DNA of 64,000 nucleotides from the NCBI RefSeq assembly GCF_000238355.1, contig NZ_AHCA01000003.1, forward strand, positions 328,630 through 392,629, written 5' to 3'. Positions 52,247 to 61,082 of this stretch are shown piece after piece; position 1 is the first letter of the stretch; every line of letters starts with the position of its first letter. The DNA comes from Pseudoalteromonas haloplanktis ATCC 14393. Its GTDB lineage: Bacteria > Pseudomonadota > Gammaproteobacteria > Enterobacterales > Alteromonadaceae. The position numbers and the translations under genes were made by a program. Below the pieces are notes generated by a model. The model worked only from the letters and a program-made list of their open reading frames with translations, was not told the DNA's origin and did no database searches.

Positions 52247-53287
52247 TTACAAGAACTCCTCGCCACCACCACCGCCAAGCATAATTTCACCCGAATCAGC
52301 TAAACGACGCGCAGTCGATAAAATCTCTTTTTGTGCAGCTTCGACTTCGCTGATCCGCACCGGTGCCATCGCCTCTAAATCGTCAGCAAGCATATCTGCA
52401 GCACGTTTTGACATGTTGCCTAAAATCTTCTCTTTGAGTGCATCATCGGTGCCTTTAATGGCTTTCATCAGTACATCTTGCTGGACTTCACGTAAAATAG
52501 CTTGAATACCACGATCATCAACATCCATCAGATTTTCAAATACAAACATTAAGTCTTGGATTTGTTGCGACATTTCTTCATCATGCTCGCGGATTGAATC
52601 CATTAACTGACCTTCAATATTAGTATCGAGGTAGTTCATAATATCTGCCGCTGCTTTTAAGCCGCCCATTTTCGCGGCCTGTGCACCTGCTTGACCGGCA
52701 AATTGTTTCTCCATGATCTCATTCAACTCTTGCAGAGCTGCCGGTTGCACTTCTTCAAGGTTGGCGATACGCATGGTTAAATCTAAGCGGACTTTTTCAG
52801 GAAATTGCGCCAAAATTTCTGCCGATTGCTCAGGCTCTAAATAGGATAAAACAATGGTCTGAATTTGTGGATGCTCATTGCGAATGATATTGGCAACTTG
52901 TTTTGAGTCCATCCACTTCAATGAATCAAGACCTTTAGCGCCCGATCCCATCACAATTTGGTCAATCAGGCTTGCTGCTTTATCTTCACCCAGCGCGGCA
53001 GTTAATGCTTTTTTAATAAAGTCTTCAGATTGGAAACCTATCGTACTAAAGCTTTGTATTTGCTCTATAAATAAGTTATGCACGGCGCTAATTTTGGCTT
53101 GCGATAGATCATCTATCGCCGCCATTGCCATACCCACTTTTTGCACCTGCTTTGGCTCAAGGTGCTTGAGTATTTGCGCTGCATCTTCTTCAGATAAGCT
53201 CAGCAATAAGATTGCCGCTTTATCTACACCGTCTAATTTATCAACATCAAACGCTGCTGGCAGTTGTTTTTGTTCTTGATCAGTCAT
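52247..53287 (-). CDS. fliG: flagellar motor switch protein FliG
   Basis: The torque-generating C-ring protein (346 residues). The EHPQ motif is in IIRNEHPQIQTIVLSYLEPE. The C-terminal charged torque helix reads FVFENLMDVDDRGIQAILRE. It overlaps the fliF end by 8 bp, in keeping with FliG binding to the FliF C-terminus. Confidence 0.97.
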   Translation of the reverse strand: MTDQEQKQLPAAFDVDKLDGVDKAAILLLSLSEEDAAQILKHLEPKQVQKVGMAMAAIDDLSQAKISAVHNLFIEQIQSFSTIGFQSEDFIKKALTAALGEDKAASLIDQIVMGSGAKGLDSLKWMDSKQVANIIRNEHPQIQTIVLSYLEPEQSAEILAQFPEKVRLDLTMRIANLEEVQPAALQELNEIMEKQFAGQAGAQAAKMGGLKAAADIMNYLDTNIEGQLMDSIREHDEEMSQQIQDLMFVFENLMDVDDRGIQAILREVQQDVLMKAIKGTDDALKEKILGNMSKRAADMLADDLEAMAPVRISEVEAAQKEILSTARRLADSGEIMLGGGGGEEFL

Positions 53288-54995
53288 CTTCAGTTAACCA
53301 CGCTTTCACAACTTGTGAGGAGAGTTCCGGTTCATTCGCTACCAAGGCACGAACTGCTTTTAATAAGTCTTCATCGCCATGAAGGTCTGGTAACTGTAGT
53401 GTACCATCACTTGAGAAGCCAACCGAAGCAGAATCAAAATCTTTATTGAGCATATCGAGTGTATTATCACCGATATCTACCCCAGAGCTAAGCGCATCAT
53501 CATCATACTCTTCAAGGGTATCATCAGGGTAAATTAGGCGTTTCAGCATAGGTTTAACCACAGCCATAATCAACACGATAATCACCAGTGCACCCAGTAC
53601 TAAACGCACCACTTTCATAAACCAGTTTTGTTCCCACAATGGCACTTCGATTGCTAAATCCATCGGTTCACGTACAAACGGTACGGTTACAACTTCAAGC
53701 GCATCACCACGCTGCAAGTCAAAGCCAACGCCACCTTGTAATAAACGACGGATATTTGACAAAGCTTCAACAGAGCGCGGAACCATAGTGGTTTCACCAT
53801 TTTCACCCACACTTGCTATGTAATCAACTGCCACCGATACACTAATACGACGGATCACACCACTTTGCTGGCGCTTATGTGAAATAGTGGTATCCAGTTC
53901 ATAATTACGGGTTGCTTCTTTATGGCTGCGACTAGGCGATGTACTCGACCCTGCACCACCTTGGCCGGCTACTTCGGGAATATTTGAGTCCATTGGAGGC
54001 TGGTTCGTCAAAGCACCAGGAATACCAACGGCTAAGCCACCGATATTATTCTCTTCGAAGGTTGTTTCACTGCGTACTGCTGGCAAATCTGGGTTGAAGC
54101 GTTTCTGTGTTTCTTCAATTGCACTAAAGTCCATACTCAAATCAACTTGTGCAGTGTAATTCCCCAAGCCAAGTACAGGAATGAGGATACTGTCTATTTT
54201 ATCTAAATATTCTTGTTCGCGCTTACGCTCAACTTCGTATTCTTTACGAGAACGTGCTGCTAATGAACTTTGTGAACCTGAGTTAAGTAATCGACCGTTC
54301 TGATCGGTTACAGTGACGCGTGCAGGCTCTAAACCTTGTACTGCTGAGCCGATGATATCAACAATTGCATCAACTTCTTCACCATCAAGTGTGCGGCCAC
54401 GTTTTAATGTTAACACAACGGTAGCTGAGGGCTGTTTCTCACGACGTGCAAATACATTTTCTTTTGGAATTGCTAATAATACTTTGGCACGAGTCACATT
54501 TTGCAGCTCTTCGATGGTTCGCGCTAGTTGTTGCTCACGACCATGTTTTAAACGCTCACGCTCTAGCCTTTGGCTAACACCAAAGCCCATGTCTTGCATA
54601 ATAATATCTGTGCCTGAGCTGGGAGCTTGCTCGATGCCTTCGCGGGTCATCAGTAACTTAATATTTTGATATTCATTTTCAGCAACTGACACAACATTGC
54701 CATCAAGCTGATACTCTATTTTTTGCGCATCTAAAAAGTCGAGCGTTTGAATAAGCTCTTCTGTTGGCATTTTCCCAAGTGGGCGCATATCTGGCTGACG
54801 AGCCCAAATAATCACAAAGATTGCAATGGCTAAACAGATAGCTAAAGCAACAATTAAGGTCACTTGACGCAATACATCAACGCCGTTTAAAGCACTTAAA
54901 TAGCCTGACTTTTGTTCTTGTTGATCGTCATTATCACTTTGGTCGATGCCACCACCTGCTAAAGCAAGATCGGTTGATTGATTAGATTGCGCCAC
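53280..54995 (-). CDS. fliF: MS-ring protein FliF
   Basis: A 571-residue protein that forms the MS ring. The first membrane segment is at about 43-65, the second near 460-480 (VVRLVLGALVIIVLIMAVVK). YscJ-type ring domains lie in between (LLMTREGIEQAPSSGTDIIM, then VTRAKVLLAIPKENVFARRE). The C-terminal FliG-binding peptide is acidic, ending in VVKAWLTEDD. Confidence 0.97.
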   Translation of the reverse strand: MAQSNQSTDLALAGGGIDQSDNDDQQEQKSGYLSALNGVDVLRQVTLIVALAICLAIAIFVIIWARQPDMRPLGKMPTEELIQTLDFLDAQKIEYQLDGNVVSVAENEYQNIKLLMTREGIEQAPSSGTDIIMQDMGFGVSQRLERERLKHGREQQLARTIEELQNVTRAKVLLAIPKENVFARREKQPSATVVLTLKRGRTLDGEEVDAIVDIIGSAVQGLEPARVTVTDQNGRLLNSGSQSSLAARSRKEYEVERKREQEYLDKIDSILIPVLGLGNYTAQVDLSMDFSAIEETQKRFNPDLPAVRSETTFEENNIGGLAVGIPGALTNQPPMDSNIPEVAGQGGAGSSTSPSRSHKEATRNYELDTTISHKRQQSGVIRRISVSVAVDYIASVGENGETTMVPRSVEALSNIRRLLQGGVGFDLQRGDALEVVTVPFVREPMDLAIEVPLWEQNWFMKVVRLVLGALVIIVLIMAVVKPMLKRLIYPDDTLEEYDDDALSSGVDIGDNTLDMLNKDFDSASVGFSSDGTLQLPDLHGDEDLLKAVRALVANEPELSSQVVKAWLTEDD

Positions 54996-55015
54996 AATAA
55001 TTCTCCACTACCTAG

Positions 55016-55348
55016 TTAAACAGGCATGTTCATAATTTCTTTATAGGCTTCTACAAGTTTGTTACGAACTTGCACTGTCGCTTCAAAAGCCACTGACGAT
55101 TTTTGCGATGCAATCATCGCATCAGCTAATGACACATTACGATCACCCATTTCTACCGCTGTTACTTTTTGCTTCGCATCTGCCTGAATGTCATTAACAG
55201 TATTAAGTGCATTGCTGAGCAAATCACCAAATTGCGCACTTGAAGTTGGCTGGGCTTGAACTGGTAACTTATTGATGTGATTACTACGACCAGCTTCAAG
55301 GGCCATAGATTGCATTTCTTGAAATAATGCGCTGTTTTGAACTTTCAT
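55016..55348 (-). CDS. fliE: hook-basal body protein FliE
   Basis: The MS ring-rod junction protein (110 residues): SAQFGDLLSNALNTVNDIQA, then EMGDRNVSLADAMIASQKSS, then VRNKLVEAYKEIMNMPV, the conserved C-terminus. It is the first gene of the fliE-flhB series, 40 bp after a sigma-54 promoter. Confidence 0.96.
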   Translation of the reverse strand: MKVQNSALFQEMQSMALEAGRSNHINKLPVQAQPTSSAQFGDLLSNALNTVNDIQADAKQKVTAVEMGDRNVSLADAMIASQKSSVAFEATVQVRNKLVEAYKEIMNMPV

Positions 55349-55387
55349 AATTGTCTCTGACGATGCAGTTTACTAATAACTTAATAA

Positions 55388-55403
55388 AGCACAAAGCATG
55401 CCA
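55388..55403 (-). promoter_or_regulatory. sigma-54 promoter of fliE
   Basis: Minus strand TGGCATG-CTTT-GTGCT against TGGCACG-N4-TTGCW: two mismatches, with exact spacing. It lies 40 bp before the fliE ATG and would be activated by FlrC, as in Vibrio-type cascades. Confidence 0.82.
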
Positions 55404-55466
55404 AAAATAAAACGATGAATATCAATGATTTACTTGTTATTTCATATTGTCAGAGTTTTGACGAGC

Positions 55467-55492
55467 TTACGCTCAGCTTTGGCTGAGCGTAA
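55467..55492 (-). other. stem-loop between flrC and fliE
   Basis: A perfect 11-bp inverted repeat TTACGCTCAGC / GCTGAGCGTAA with a 4-nt loop, about 36 bases after the flrC stop. The minus-strand product has no T tract after it, so it may be an mRNA-stabilising hairpin or a rho-assisted stop rather than an intrinsic terminator. Confidence 0.6.
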
Positions 55493-55527
55493 TTAAAACA
55501 GATGTGTGGTTTTATAAAGGGTAATAC

Positions 55528-56982
55528 TTAAGCAGGTAAAGCAATACCTAAGTCACGCATTTGCGCTAATTTATAACGTAAAGTACGCGGGCTGATCCCT
55601 AATGTTTCAGCAACATCTTTACGTTTACCTTGGCAACGGTTGAGAGTTTCTAGAATAATGCGGTGCTCTTTATCCTTTAGTTCAGCTTTATAACTACCCG
55701 ATTCACTGGCTGGTAACTCAGCTAATGGCTTATTTTGCTCTGTACTTGTTTTAAGAGCCGGTGCTTGGCCATCGTAATAAGCGTCATTTGTTACACTATC
55801 AATGGCAGTAGTCGTGCTTACAAAATGGGTTGATGAAGCTTGCGTTAGAGGAGGTTCGGCTAAATTCTCGATAAAGATTGCATCCTCATCAATCATGTCC
55901 CCATGACGTAGAATCAATGCCCGCTGAATCACATTATCAAGCTCACGTACATTCCCCGGCCAAGCATGCGCTAATAATTTTTGCTCAGCCTGCTTAGTCA
56001 ATTGCGCAATCGGCTCTTTACTTTTATTAAGGTGGCGCTCGATTAAATGCTTTGCCAATATGACAATATCACCCGGACGCTGGCAAAGCGGTCGCCACAT
56101 TAACGGAAACACATTTAAACGATAATACAGATCTTCTCTAAACTGATTACTCGCGACCGCTTCCTTTAACTCACGGTTGCTTGTTGCTAAAATTCTCACA
56201 TCTAACTTTATGGTTTTACGCCCACCCAATCGCTCGACTTCACGCTCTTGTAAAACACGCAATAACTTAGCTTGTAGACCTAAATCCATTTCAGTGATTT
56301 CGTCTAATAATATAGTACCGCCTTGTGCTTGCTCAAACTTCCCTGGACAAGCTTGAATTGCACCAGTAAAAGCGCCTTTCTCATAGCCAAACAAAGTAGC
56401 CTCAAGCATATTTTCCGGAATAGCTGCGCAGTTTATTGCAACAAAGGGCTGTTCTGATCGCTCAGATTTATCATGGATGAATCGTGCAAGCACTTCTTTA
56501 CCGGAACCGCTGGGCCCCAGTACCATGACACTGGCATCAGATCTAGCAACACGACTGGCAAGCTCTAGTAACTTAATACTGCTAGGATCAGCAACTATCG
56601 GACCATCAGTTTCTTTTTCTGGCTCTGGTAGATAACGACTAACCATATTAAGCAATACTTCTGGCGCAAATGGTTTAGCCATGTAATCAATCGCACCCAA
56701 GCGCATTGCCTCAACGGCGTCATCAATCGTGGCATAGGCAGTCATCATGAGCACTGGTAAATCAGGGTGATTCAAGTTAATACTGCGCAATAAATCAAGG
56801 CCACTCATTGCTCCCATTTGCACATCACTGACAACCAATGAAAATGCTTCTTTCTTTAGTAATATCATAGCTTGCTCTGCGCTATCGGCAGCGACACAAT
56901 CTATACCTGACATTTCTAACGTATCAATTAGGGCTTCGCGCAGCCCTGCATCATCTTCGACAACTAAAATCGTGTTATTCAT
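55528..56982 (-). CDS. flrC: sigma-54 flagellar response regulator FlrC (FleR)
   Basis: A class III flagellar activator (484 residues). Receiver domain with phospho-acceptor Asp53 (VVSDVQMG). AAA+ domain: Walker A GPSGSGKE (156-163), sigma-54 contact loop GAFTGA (203-208), and GGTILLDEITEMDL as Walker B. A C-terminal Fis-type helix-turn-helix is present (RKDVAETLGISPRTLRYKLA). It overlaps flrB by 4 bp. Confidence 0.96.
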   Translation of the reverse strand: MNNTILVVEDDAGLREALIDTLEMSGIDCVAADSAEQAMILLKKEAFSLVVSDVQMGAMSGLDLLRSINLNHPDLPVLMMTAYATIDDAVEAMRLGAIDYMAKPFAPEVLLNMVSRYLPEPEKETDGPIVADPSSIKLLELASRVARSDASVMVLGPSGSGKEVLARFIHDKSERSEQPFVAINCAAIPENMLEATLFGYEKGAFTGAIQACPGKFEQAQGGTILLDEITEMDLGLQAKLLRVLQEREVERLGGRKTIKLDVRILATSNRELKEAVASNQFREDLYYRLNVFPLMWRPLCQRPGDIVILAKHLIERHLNKSKEPIAQLTKQAEQKLLAHAWPGNVRELDNVIQRALILRHGDMIDEDAIFIENLAEPPLTQASSTHFVSTTTAIDSVTNDAYYDGQAPALKTSTEQNKPLAELPASESGSYKAELKDKEHRIILETLNRCQGKRKDVAETLGISPRTLRYKLAQMRDLGIALPA

Positions 56983-58088
56983 GGTGCCTCCACTGATTTA
57001 GGCTCTGTACAAATAGGCAATAGTAAGCTGAAGCTTGCTCCCCCTTGGGCGTTGTTAGTTACTTCAACACGTCCTTGGTGTGCATTAGCCACTGAATTGA
57101 CCACTGCAAGCCCTAAACCTGTACCTTGGCTTCGTGTGGTAAAGAATGGTTCGAATAACTTATCCGATTGGCTTAAATCAACACCTGGACCATTATCACT
57201 TACCGTGATGCGCACTAACTCAACATTATCATCACGCTGTGCACTTAACTGCACATGAGCTTGTGAGCCAATCACTTGAATGCTGTTGTGAATAAGGTTT
57301 TGAATCGCACTGGCAAGGGCCGTTTTATTACCCATAATTTCGATGTCTGGTTCCGGTAAAGAAACGTCAAGTTGACTATTATTCAGTGCAACCATGGCAT
57401 CCGCACCGGTTTTTACTTCAGTTAATAACTGTTGCATCGACACACGTTCTACCACTTGTTGATCGCCACTTTTAGCAAACAACAGCATATCGTTAACTTG
57501 GGTTTCAAGATCTTTTAAGCGAGACATCAATTTCGTATGAAAATTGCCTCTGGAACTCTCTGGTAAACGTTTAGAACCCAAATTGGCTGCATATAACATA
57601 GCGGCAGAAAGCGGTGTGCGTACTTGATGCGCTAGCGATGCTACCATCTTTCCAAGCGCGCTCAAGCGCTGCATATGCGCAACTCGCTTTTGTAAACGGC
57701 GTGTTTCAGTCAAGTCAGTCATTAAAATGAGCTGACCTGGCTCTGGCGCCAATGCTGTGATTTCTAGCTTGATGAGACGGCCATCTTTAAGTGAAACCTC
57801 ATGACCATCATCTTGCTGGGGACGAAACGAGCGTTGGATCACATTAAACCACTTTTCCCCCTCCAGTGGCTCACCTAGCATATCTATTGCTATTTGGTTG
57901 GCTTTAGCGATCATACCGCGCGCATCGAGCACAACCACCCCCGCGGGCATGGTATCGACTAAATGACTTAACCAACTCGCTTGCTGGCGTAATTCACTTA
58001 GCTCACCAATATACTCTTCTTGCAGTAAGCATGGGTTATATTGAGTAGCTGTGATAAATTGTGGTTTTAAGACATTAGCTAAAGCCAT
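56979..58088 (-). CDS. flrB: flagellar sensor histidine kinase FlrB (FleS)
   Basis: A soluble sensor kinase (369 residues) that phosphorylates FlrC. A PAS-like domain spans about 40-125 (TMPAGVVVLDARGMIAKANQ). The phospho-accepting His154 is in SLAHQVRTPLSAAM. The ATPase has NLIHNSIQV (N box), DNGPGVD (G1), FFTTRSQGTGLGLAVVNSV (F/G2). No membrane segment is seen. A sigma-54 promoter precedes it. Confidence 0.95.
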   Translation of the reverse strand: MALANVLKPQFITATQYNPCLLQEEYIGELSELRQQASWLSHLVDTMPAGVVVLDARGMIAKANQIAIDMLGEPLEGEKWFNVIQRSFRPQQDDGHEVSLKDGRLIKLEITALAPEPGQLILMTDLTETRRLQKRVAHMQRLSALGKMVASLAHQVRTPLSAAMLYAANLGSKRLPESSRGNFHTKLMSRLKDLETQVNDMLLFAKSGDQQVVERVSMQQLLTEVKTGADAMVALNNSQLDVSLPEPDIEIMGNKTALASAIQNLIHNSIQVIGSQAHVQLSAQRDDNVELVRITVSDNGPGVDLSQSDKLFEPFFTTRSQGTGLGLAVVNSVANAHQGRVEVTNNAQGGASFSLLLPICTEPKSVEAP

Positions 58089-58123
58089 AATGCATTCTCG
58101 TTTACAGGATCTAACTAGCTAAA

Positions 58124-58139
58124 TGCACAAATTGTACCA
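58124..58139 (-). promoter_or_regulatory. sigma-54 promoter of flrBC
   Basis: Minus strand TGGTACA-ATTT-GTGCA; the -24 GG and -12 GC pairs have exact spacing. It lies 36 bp before the flrB ATG and would be activated by FlrA. Confidence 0.78.
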
Positions 58140-58227
58140 ATATTTATATCAATTAATTTCAAATGGTTAGCGTTAAAATAGCGCGACAGAAAAATGACGA
58201 ACAACACTTTTAGAATAAGGATAAGCT

Positions 58228-58815
58228 ATGAGTTCAACAAAACTGTGCCGTTGCCCTTGGCTCGATACCAGCAAAGATGATTATGTTGCCTACCACGATG
58301 ATGAATGGGGAGTACCTGTTTATGATGACCAAACATTATTCGAGTTCATTACCCTTGAATCAGCACAAGCAGGGTTAAGTTGGTATACCATTTTAAAAAA
58401 GCGAGACGGTTATCGCCGAGCTTTTTTTAATTTTGATGTAGAAAAAGTAGCGCAAATGAATGAGCAGGATGTTGAACGATTAATGCTGGATGAAAGCATA
58501 ATACGAAATCGCTTAAAAATTGCTGCCACTATTAATAACGCAAAGCGTTTTATAGAAGTTCAGCAAGAATTTGGCAGCTTTAGTCACTATCAATGGCAAT
58601 TTGTTGGCGGTAAGCCATTAGTGAATGAGTTAGATAAACTCAGTGACTACCCTGCAATTACCGAGGCATCCACCGCGTTTGCCAAAGACTTAAAAAAACG
58701 AGGCTTTAAATTTTTAGGCCCCACCACAGTTTACGCTCATATGCAGGCCTGTGGCATGGTTAACGATCACAGTAATGATTGTTTTAGGAAACAAGAAATT
58801 ATTGAGAAATATTAG
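58228..58815 (+). CDS. tag: 3-methyladenine DNA glycosylase I (Tag)
   Basis: A base-excision repair glycosylase that removes 3-methyladenine (195 residues). The family core is YVAYHDDEWGVPVYDDQTLF, then ESAQAGLSWYTILKKRDGYR, then KKRGFKFLGPTTVYAHMQAC. Zinc ligands are likely Cys in RCPW, His18-19 region HDDEW, and His and Cys in NDHSNDCF. AAGGAT precedes the ATG. It sits on the plus strand between flrB and flrA and has nothing to do with motility. Confidence 0.95.
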   Translation: MSSTKLCRCPWLDTSKDDYVAYHDDEWGVPVYDDQTLFEFITLESAQAGLSWYTILKKRDGYRRAFFNFDVEKVAQMNEQDVERLMLDESIIRNRLKIAATINNAKRFIEVQQEFGSFSHYQWQFVGGKPLVNELDKLSDYPAITEASTAFAKDLKKRGFKFLGPTTVYAHMQACGMVNDHSNDCFRKQEIIEKY

Positions 58816-58855
58816 GCGTTAGCCGTTAGGTGAAAGGTGAAAGATGAAATATTTT

Positions 58856-58895
58856 AACCTACCGCGAATTAATCTCGCGATAGGTTATATTTTTT
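58856..58895 (+). terminator. terminator of tag, overlapping the 3' end of flrA
   Basis: The 12-bp stem AACCTACCGCGA / TCGCGATAGGTT (one mismatch) is followed by ATATTTTTT. The convergent flrA stop codon (58869-58871) falls in the hairpin loop. Confidence 0.8.
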
Positions 58896-60305
58896 CATTT
58901 TTTCAACTAGGGTTGTGCGGCGCACACCGAGTATTTCGGCGGCACGGGCAACCACATAATCATAGCGTTCTAAGGCCTGAGTAATTAGGCTTATTTCAAG
59001 TTCTGCTAAGTATTCTTTTAATTCAATGCCTTCATCAGGTAATAACCCTGAGTCAGGCGCGCCTATCTCAACTTCGGGCTCATCATCATAATCACTAAAT
59101 CCCGAGCTAAAAATATCATTAAATGCATCACGCTCCATCAACTCCTCTGGATATTCAGGCTCATAAGCATCCACTTCAATATAGCGGTATTTAGCGGGTA
59201 GATCAGGAATATCCACGACTTTATCTGGCAACATGATCACCATGCGCTCAACCAGATTAGCTAACTCACGAATATTACCCGGCCACGTATGCTCTTTAAG
59301 ACTATCAATAGCACGCTCTGTGAATTTAGCTGTTGAACCACTTTGCTCGCTTATGCGACGCATTAATTCTTTTAATAAAAGTGGAATGTCATCTACACGC
59401 TGTGCAAGAGACGGATTTTCAATTGGAAACACATTAAGGCGATAATACAAATCCTCGCGGAAACTGCCCTGCTCTATCATCTGTTCAAGATCGCGGTGCG
59501 TCGCTGCAATCACCCGCACATCAGCCTGAATTGCTTTGGTACCGCCAACCCGCTCATAGCTGCGCTCTTGCAATACACGCAACAACTTCACTTGCATTTG
59601 CAGTGGCATGTCACCAATTTCATCTAAAAACAGCGTGCCACCTTGGGCTAGTTCAAAACGCCCTTTACGGGCAGAAATAGCGCCCGTAAACGCACCTTTT
59701 TCATGGCCAAACAATTCACTTTCTAACAGCTCGGCAGGAATAGCACCGCAGTTAACAGGCACAAACGGCCCAGCGTTTCGTTTAGAAAGTAAATGCACAT
59801 TGCGGGCAACCACTTCTTTACCTGTGCCTGATTCACCTAAAATTAAGACGTTCGCATCGGTTTTCGCCACTTGCTCAATCAAAAAGCGTACATCTTTAAC
59901 CGCTTCTGTTTCACCAACAAGGCCGTCAAAGGTTTTATGCGGTTTATGATGCTTATGTTCATTTGGCAGCATACGTTGGTATTGTTGGCAATCATGTAGC
60001 AGCTGAGTGGTTACATCATGATTAAATGGCTCACAGATCAAGCCAACAACATTAGCGATACTTAACAGCGGTTTCAGTGTTTCGCCAATTAACAAAAATG
60101 GGATCGTGGGATGACGTTTGATCACGTTTTCATGATCTAATTGTTGCAATACGCCAAGGATGACAATGCATGATTGCTTTTGGTACTTATTATATTCTTG
60201 CTCAATACTGGCGTCATCCACAAGCTGAACGGCTTCACCAATAAAAGTCAACGCAGCATGTAAACCAATCGCACGGTTATTATTATTATCTAAGATCAAG
60301 ATCAT
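58869..60305 (-). CDS. flrA: master flagellar regulator FlrA (FleQ)
   Basis: A sigma-54-dependent activator at the top of the flagellar cascade (478 residues). An N-terminal receiver-like FleQ domain lacks the usual phosphorylation pocket ([20 protein letters not shown]). AAA+ domain: Walker A GESGTGKE (157-164), GAFTGA (204-209), [22 protein letters not shown]-terminal Fis-type helix-turn-helix is present ([20 protein letters not shown]). Relatives respond to cyclic di-GMP and to FlhG. It is separated from flrBC by tag. Confidence 0.96.
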   Translation of the reverse strand: MILILDNNNNRAIGLHAALTFIGEAVQLVDDASIEQEYNKYQKQSCIVILGVLQQLDHENVIKRHPTIPFLLIGETLKPLLSIANVVGLICEPFNHDVTTQLLHDCQQYQRMLPNEHKHHKPHKTFDGLVGETEAVKDVRFLIEQVAKTDANVLILGESGTGKEVVARNVHLLSKRNAGPFVPVNCGAIPAELLESELFGHEKGAFTGAISARKGRFELAQGGTLFLDEIGDMPLQMQVKLLRVLQERSYERVGGTKAIQADVRVIAATHRDLEQMIEQGSFREDLYYRLNVFPIENPSLAQRVDDIPLLLKELMRRISEQSGSTAKFTERAIDSLKEHTWPGNIRELANLVERMVIMLPDKVVDIPDLPAKYRYIEVDAYEPEYPEELMERDAFNDIFSSGFSDYDDEPEVEIGAPDSGLLPDEGIELKEYLAELEISLITQALERYDYVVARAAEILGVRRTTLVEKMKKYNLSRD

Positions 60306-60382
60306 TATTTAGCGAACCACAGTTACCACCAGCCATTAATGAGTTAAATTGTAAGCGAGTTTGGCAGGGATGCAAGCACAAA

Positions 60383-60420
60383 GCGTCTGTTTTTTGACAT
60401 AGATGCCAAAAAACAGACGC
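60383..60420. repeat. perfect 14-bp inverted repeat in flrA-fliS spacer
   Basis: GCGTCTGTTTTTTG (60383-60396) and CAAAAAACAGACGC (60407-60420) are exact reverse complements around a 10-nt centre. Neither side is followed by a T tract, so it is not a standard terminator. It lies 78-115 bp upstream of flrA. Confidence 0.85.
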
Positions 60421-60547
60421 ATTGCTAATTATAAGTAATACTTAAGAATTAACAAATTAACGATTAAAAATAGTAGCTGCTAAGAACTGCCTATTTTCTG
60501 TTTTTACTAATTTCACAGTGTTTGCTATAACTAATCACAATAGATAC

Positions 60548-60574
60548 TTTAGTTTTATATAGGTTTGCCGATAA
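60548..60574 (+). promoter_or_regulatory. sigma-28 (FliA) promoter of fliS
   Basis: TTTAGTTT, an 11-base spacer, then GCCGATAA. The E. coli FliA consensus is TAAAGTTT-N11-GCCGATAA: six of eight in the -35, eight of eight in the -10, exact spacing. It lies about 92 bp before the fliS ATG. Confidence 0.85.
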
Positions 60575-60595
60575 CATACAATCGACCATTGCATT

Positions 60596-60611
60596 TGGCA
60601 TTATTATTGCT
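60596..60611 (+). promoter_or_regulatory. sigma-54 promoter of fliS
   Basis: TGGCATT-ATTA-TTGCT against TGGCACG-N4-TTGCW, with a perfect -12 element and spacing. It is downstream of the sigma-28 promoter, 55 bp before the fliS ATG. Confidence 0.82.
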
Positions 60612-60665
60612 TTGTTTAACATAGTGATTTTTTAAGCAATATTTAACTAAATTTAGGATTTACTC

Positions 60666-61076
60666 ATGGCCCATATATCTGTCAAAAAATACAGTCAAGT
60701 TAGTGTTAGCAACATAAACGAAATGACTCCTTATGAACAAATCAACCTGATATTTAGTAATATTCTAGGTCGTTTAGCTGCAACGAAAGGATTTATCGAG
60801 CGCAAAGAGATTGAAAAGAAAGGCGAAAATATTTCTAGCTGTATCCTTTTATTTGGTGCCTTGCAGGATGCTTTAAACTTTGAAGTAGAACAAGATCCTA
60901 GCATTTCTAATAACTTACTGTCGCTTTATGATTATTGCCAGCGCAAACTTGTTGAAGCTAATGTCAATAATGATATTGATGCCATCAACGAAGTAATTAA
61001 TATCGTAAAAGAAGTAAAGGAAGGTTGGGATGCAATCCCGTTAGAAGAGCGTATTAAAAGCCAAGCACAAGAATAA
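60666..61076 (+). CDS. fliS: flagellin export chaperone FliS
   Basis: A 136-residue chaperone that binds the flagellin C-terminus. Family pattern: KKYSQVSVSNINEMTPYEQI, then LIFSNILGRLAATKGFIER. It is on the plus strand, whereas fliD, flaG, fliC and flrA around it are on the minus strand. It is followed at 6 bp by a FliT-like gene. Stacked sigma-28 and sigma-54 promoters lie upstream. Confidence 0.93.
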   Translation: MAHISVKKYSQVSVSNINEMTPYEQINLIFSNILGRLAATKGFIERKEIEKKGENISSCILLFGALQDALNFEVEQDPSISNNLLSLYDYCQRKLVEANVNNDIDAINEVINIVKEVKEGWDAIPLEERIKSQAQE

Positions 61077-61082
61077 GCACTA

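Larger units (their letters stand above)
60306..60665. other. flrA-fliS divergent regulatory region
   Basis: A 360-bp non-coding spacer. It holds a perfect 14-bp inverted repeat (60383-60420), a sigma-28 promoter and a sigma-54 promoter, both facing fliS. The flrA promoter must lie near its left end. I see no small gene. Confidence 0.7.

Noticed and set aside
58133..58178. TACCAAT...ATGGTTAGCG stretch resembling the ends of the 209-bp element
   Set aside because: Only short partial similarity, and the first part is explained by the flrB sigma-54 promoter.
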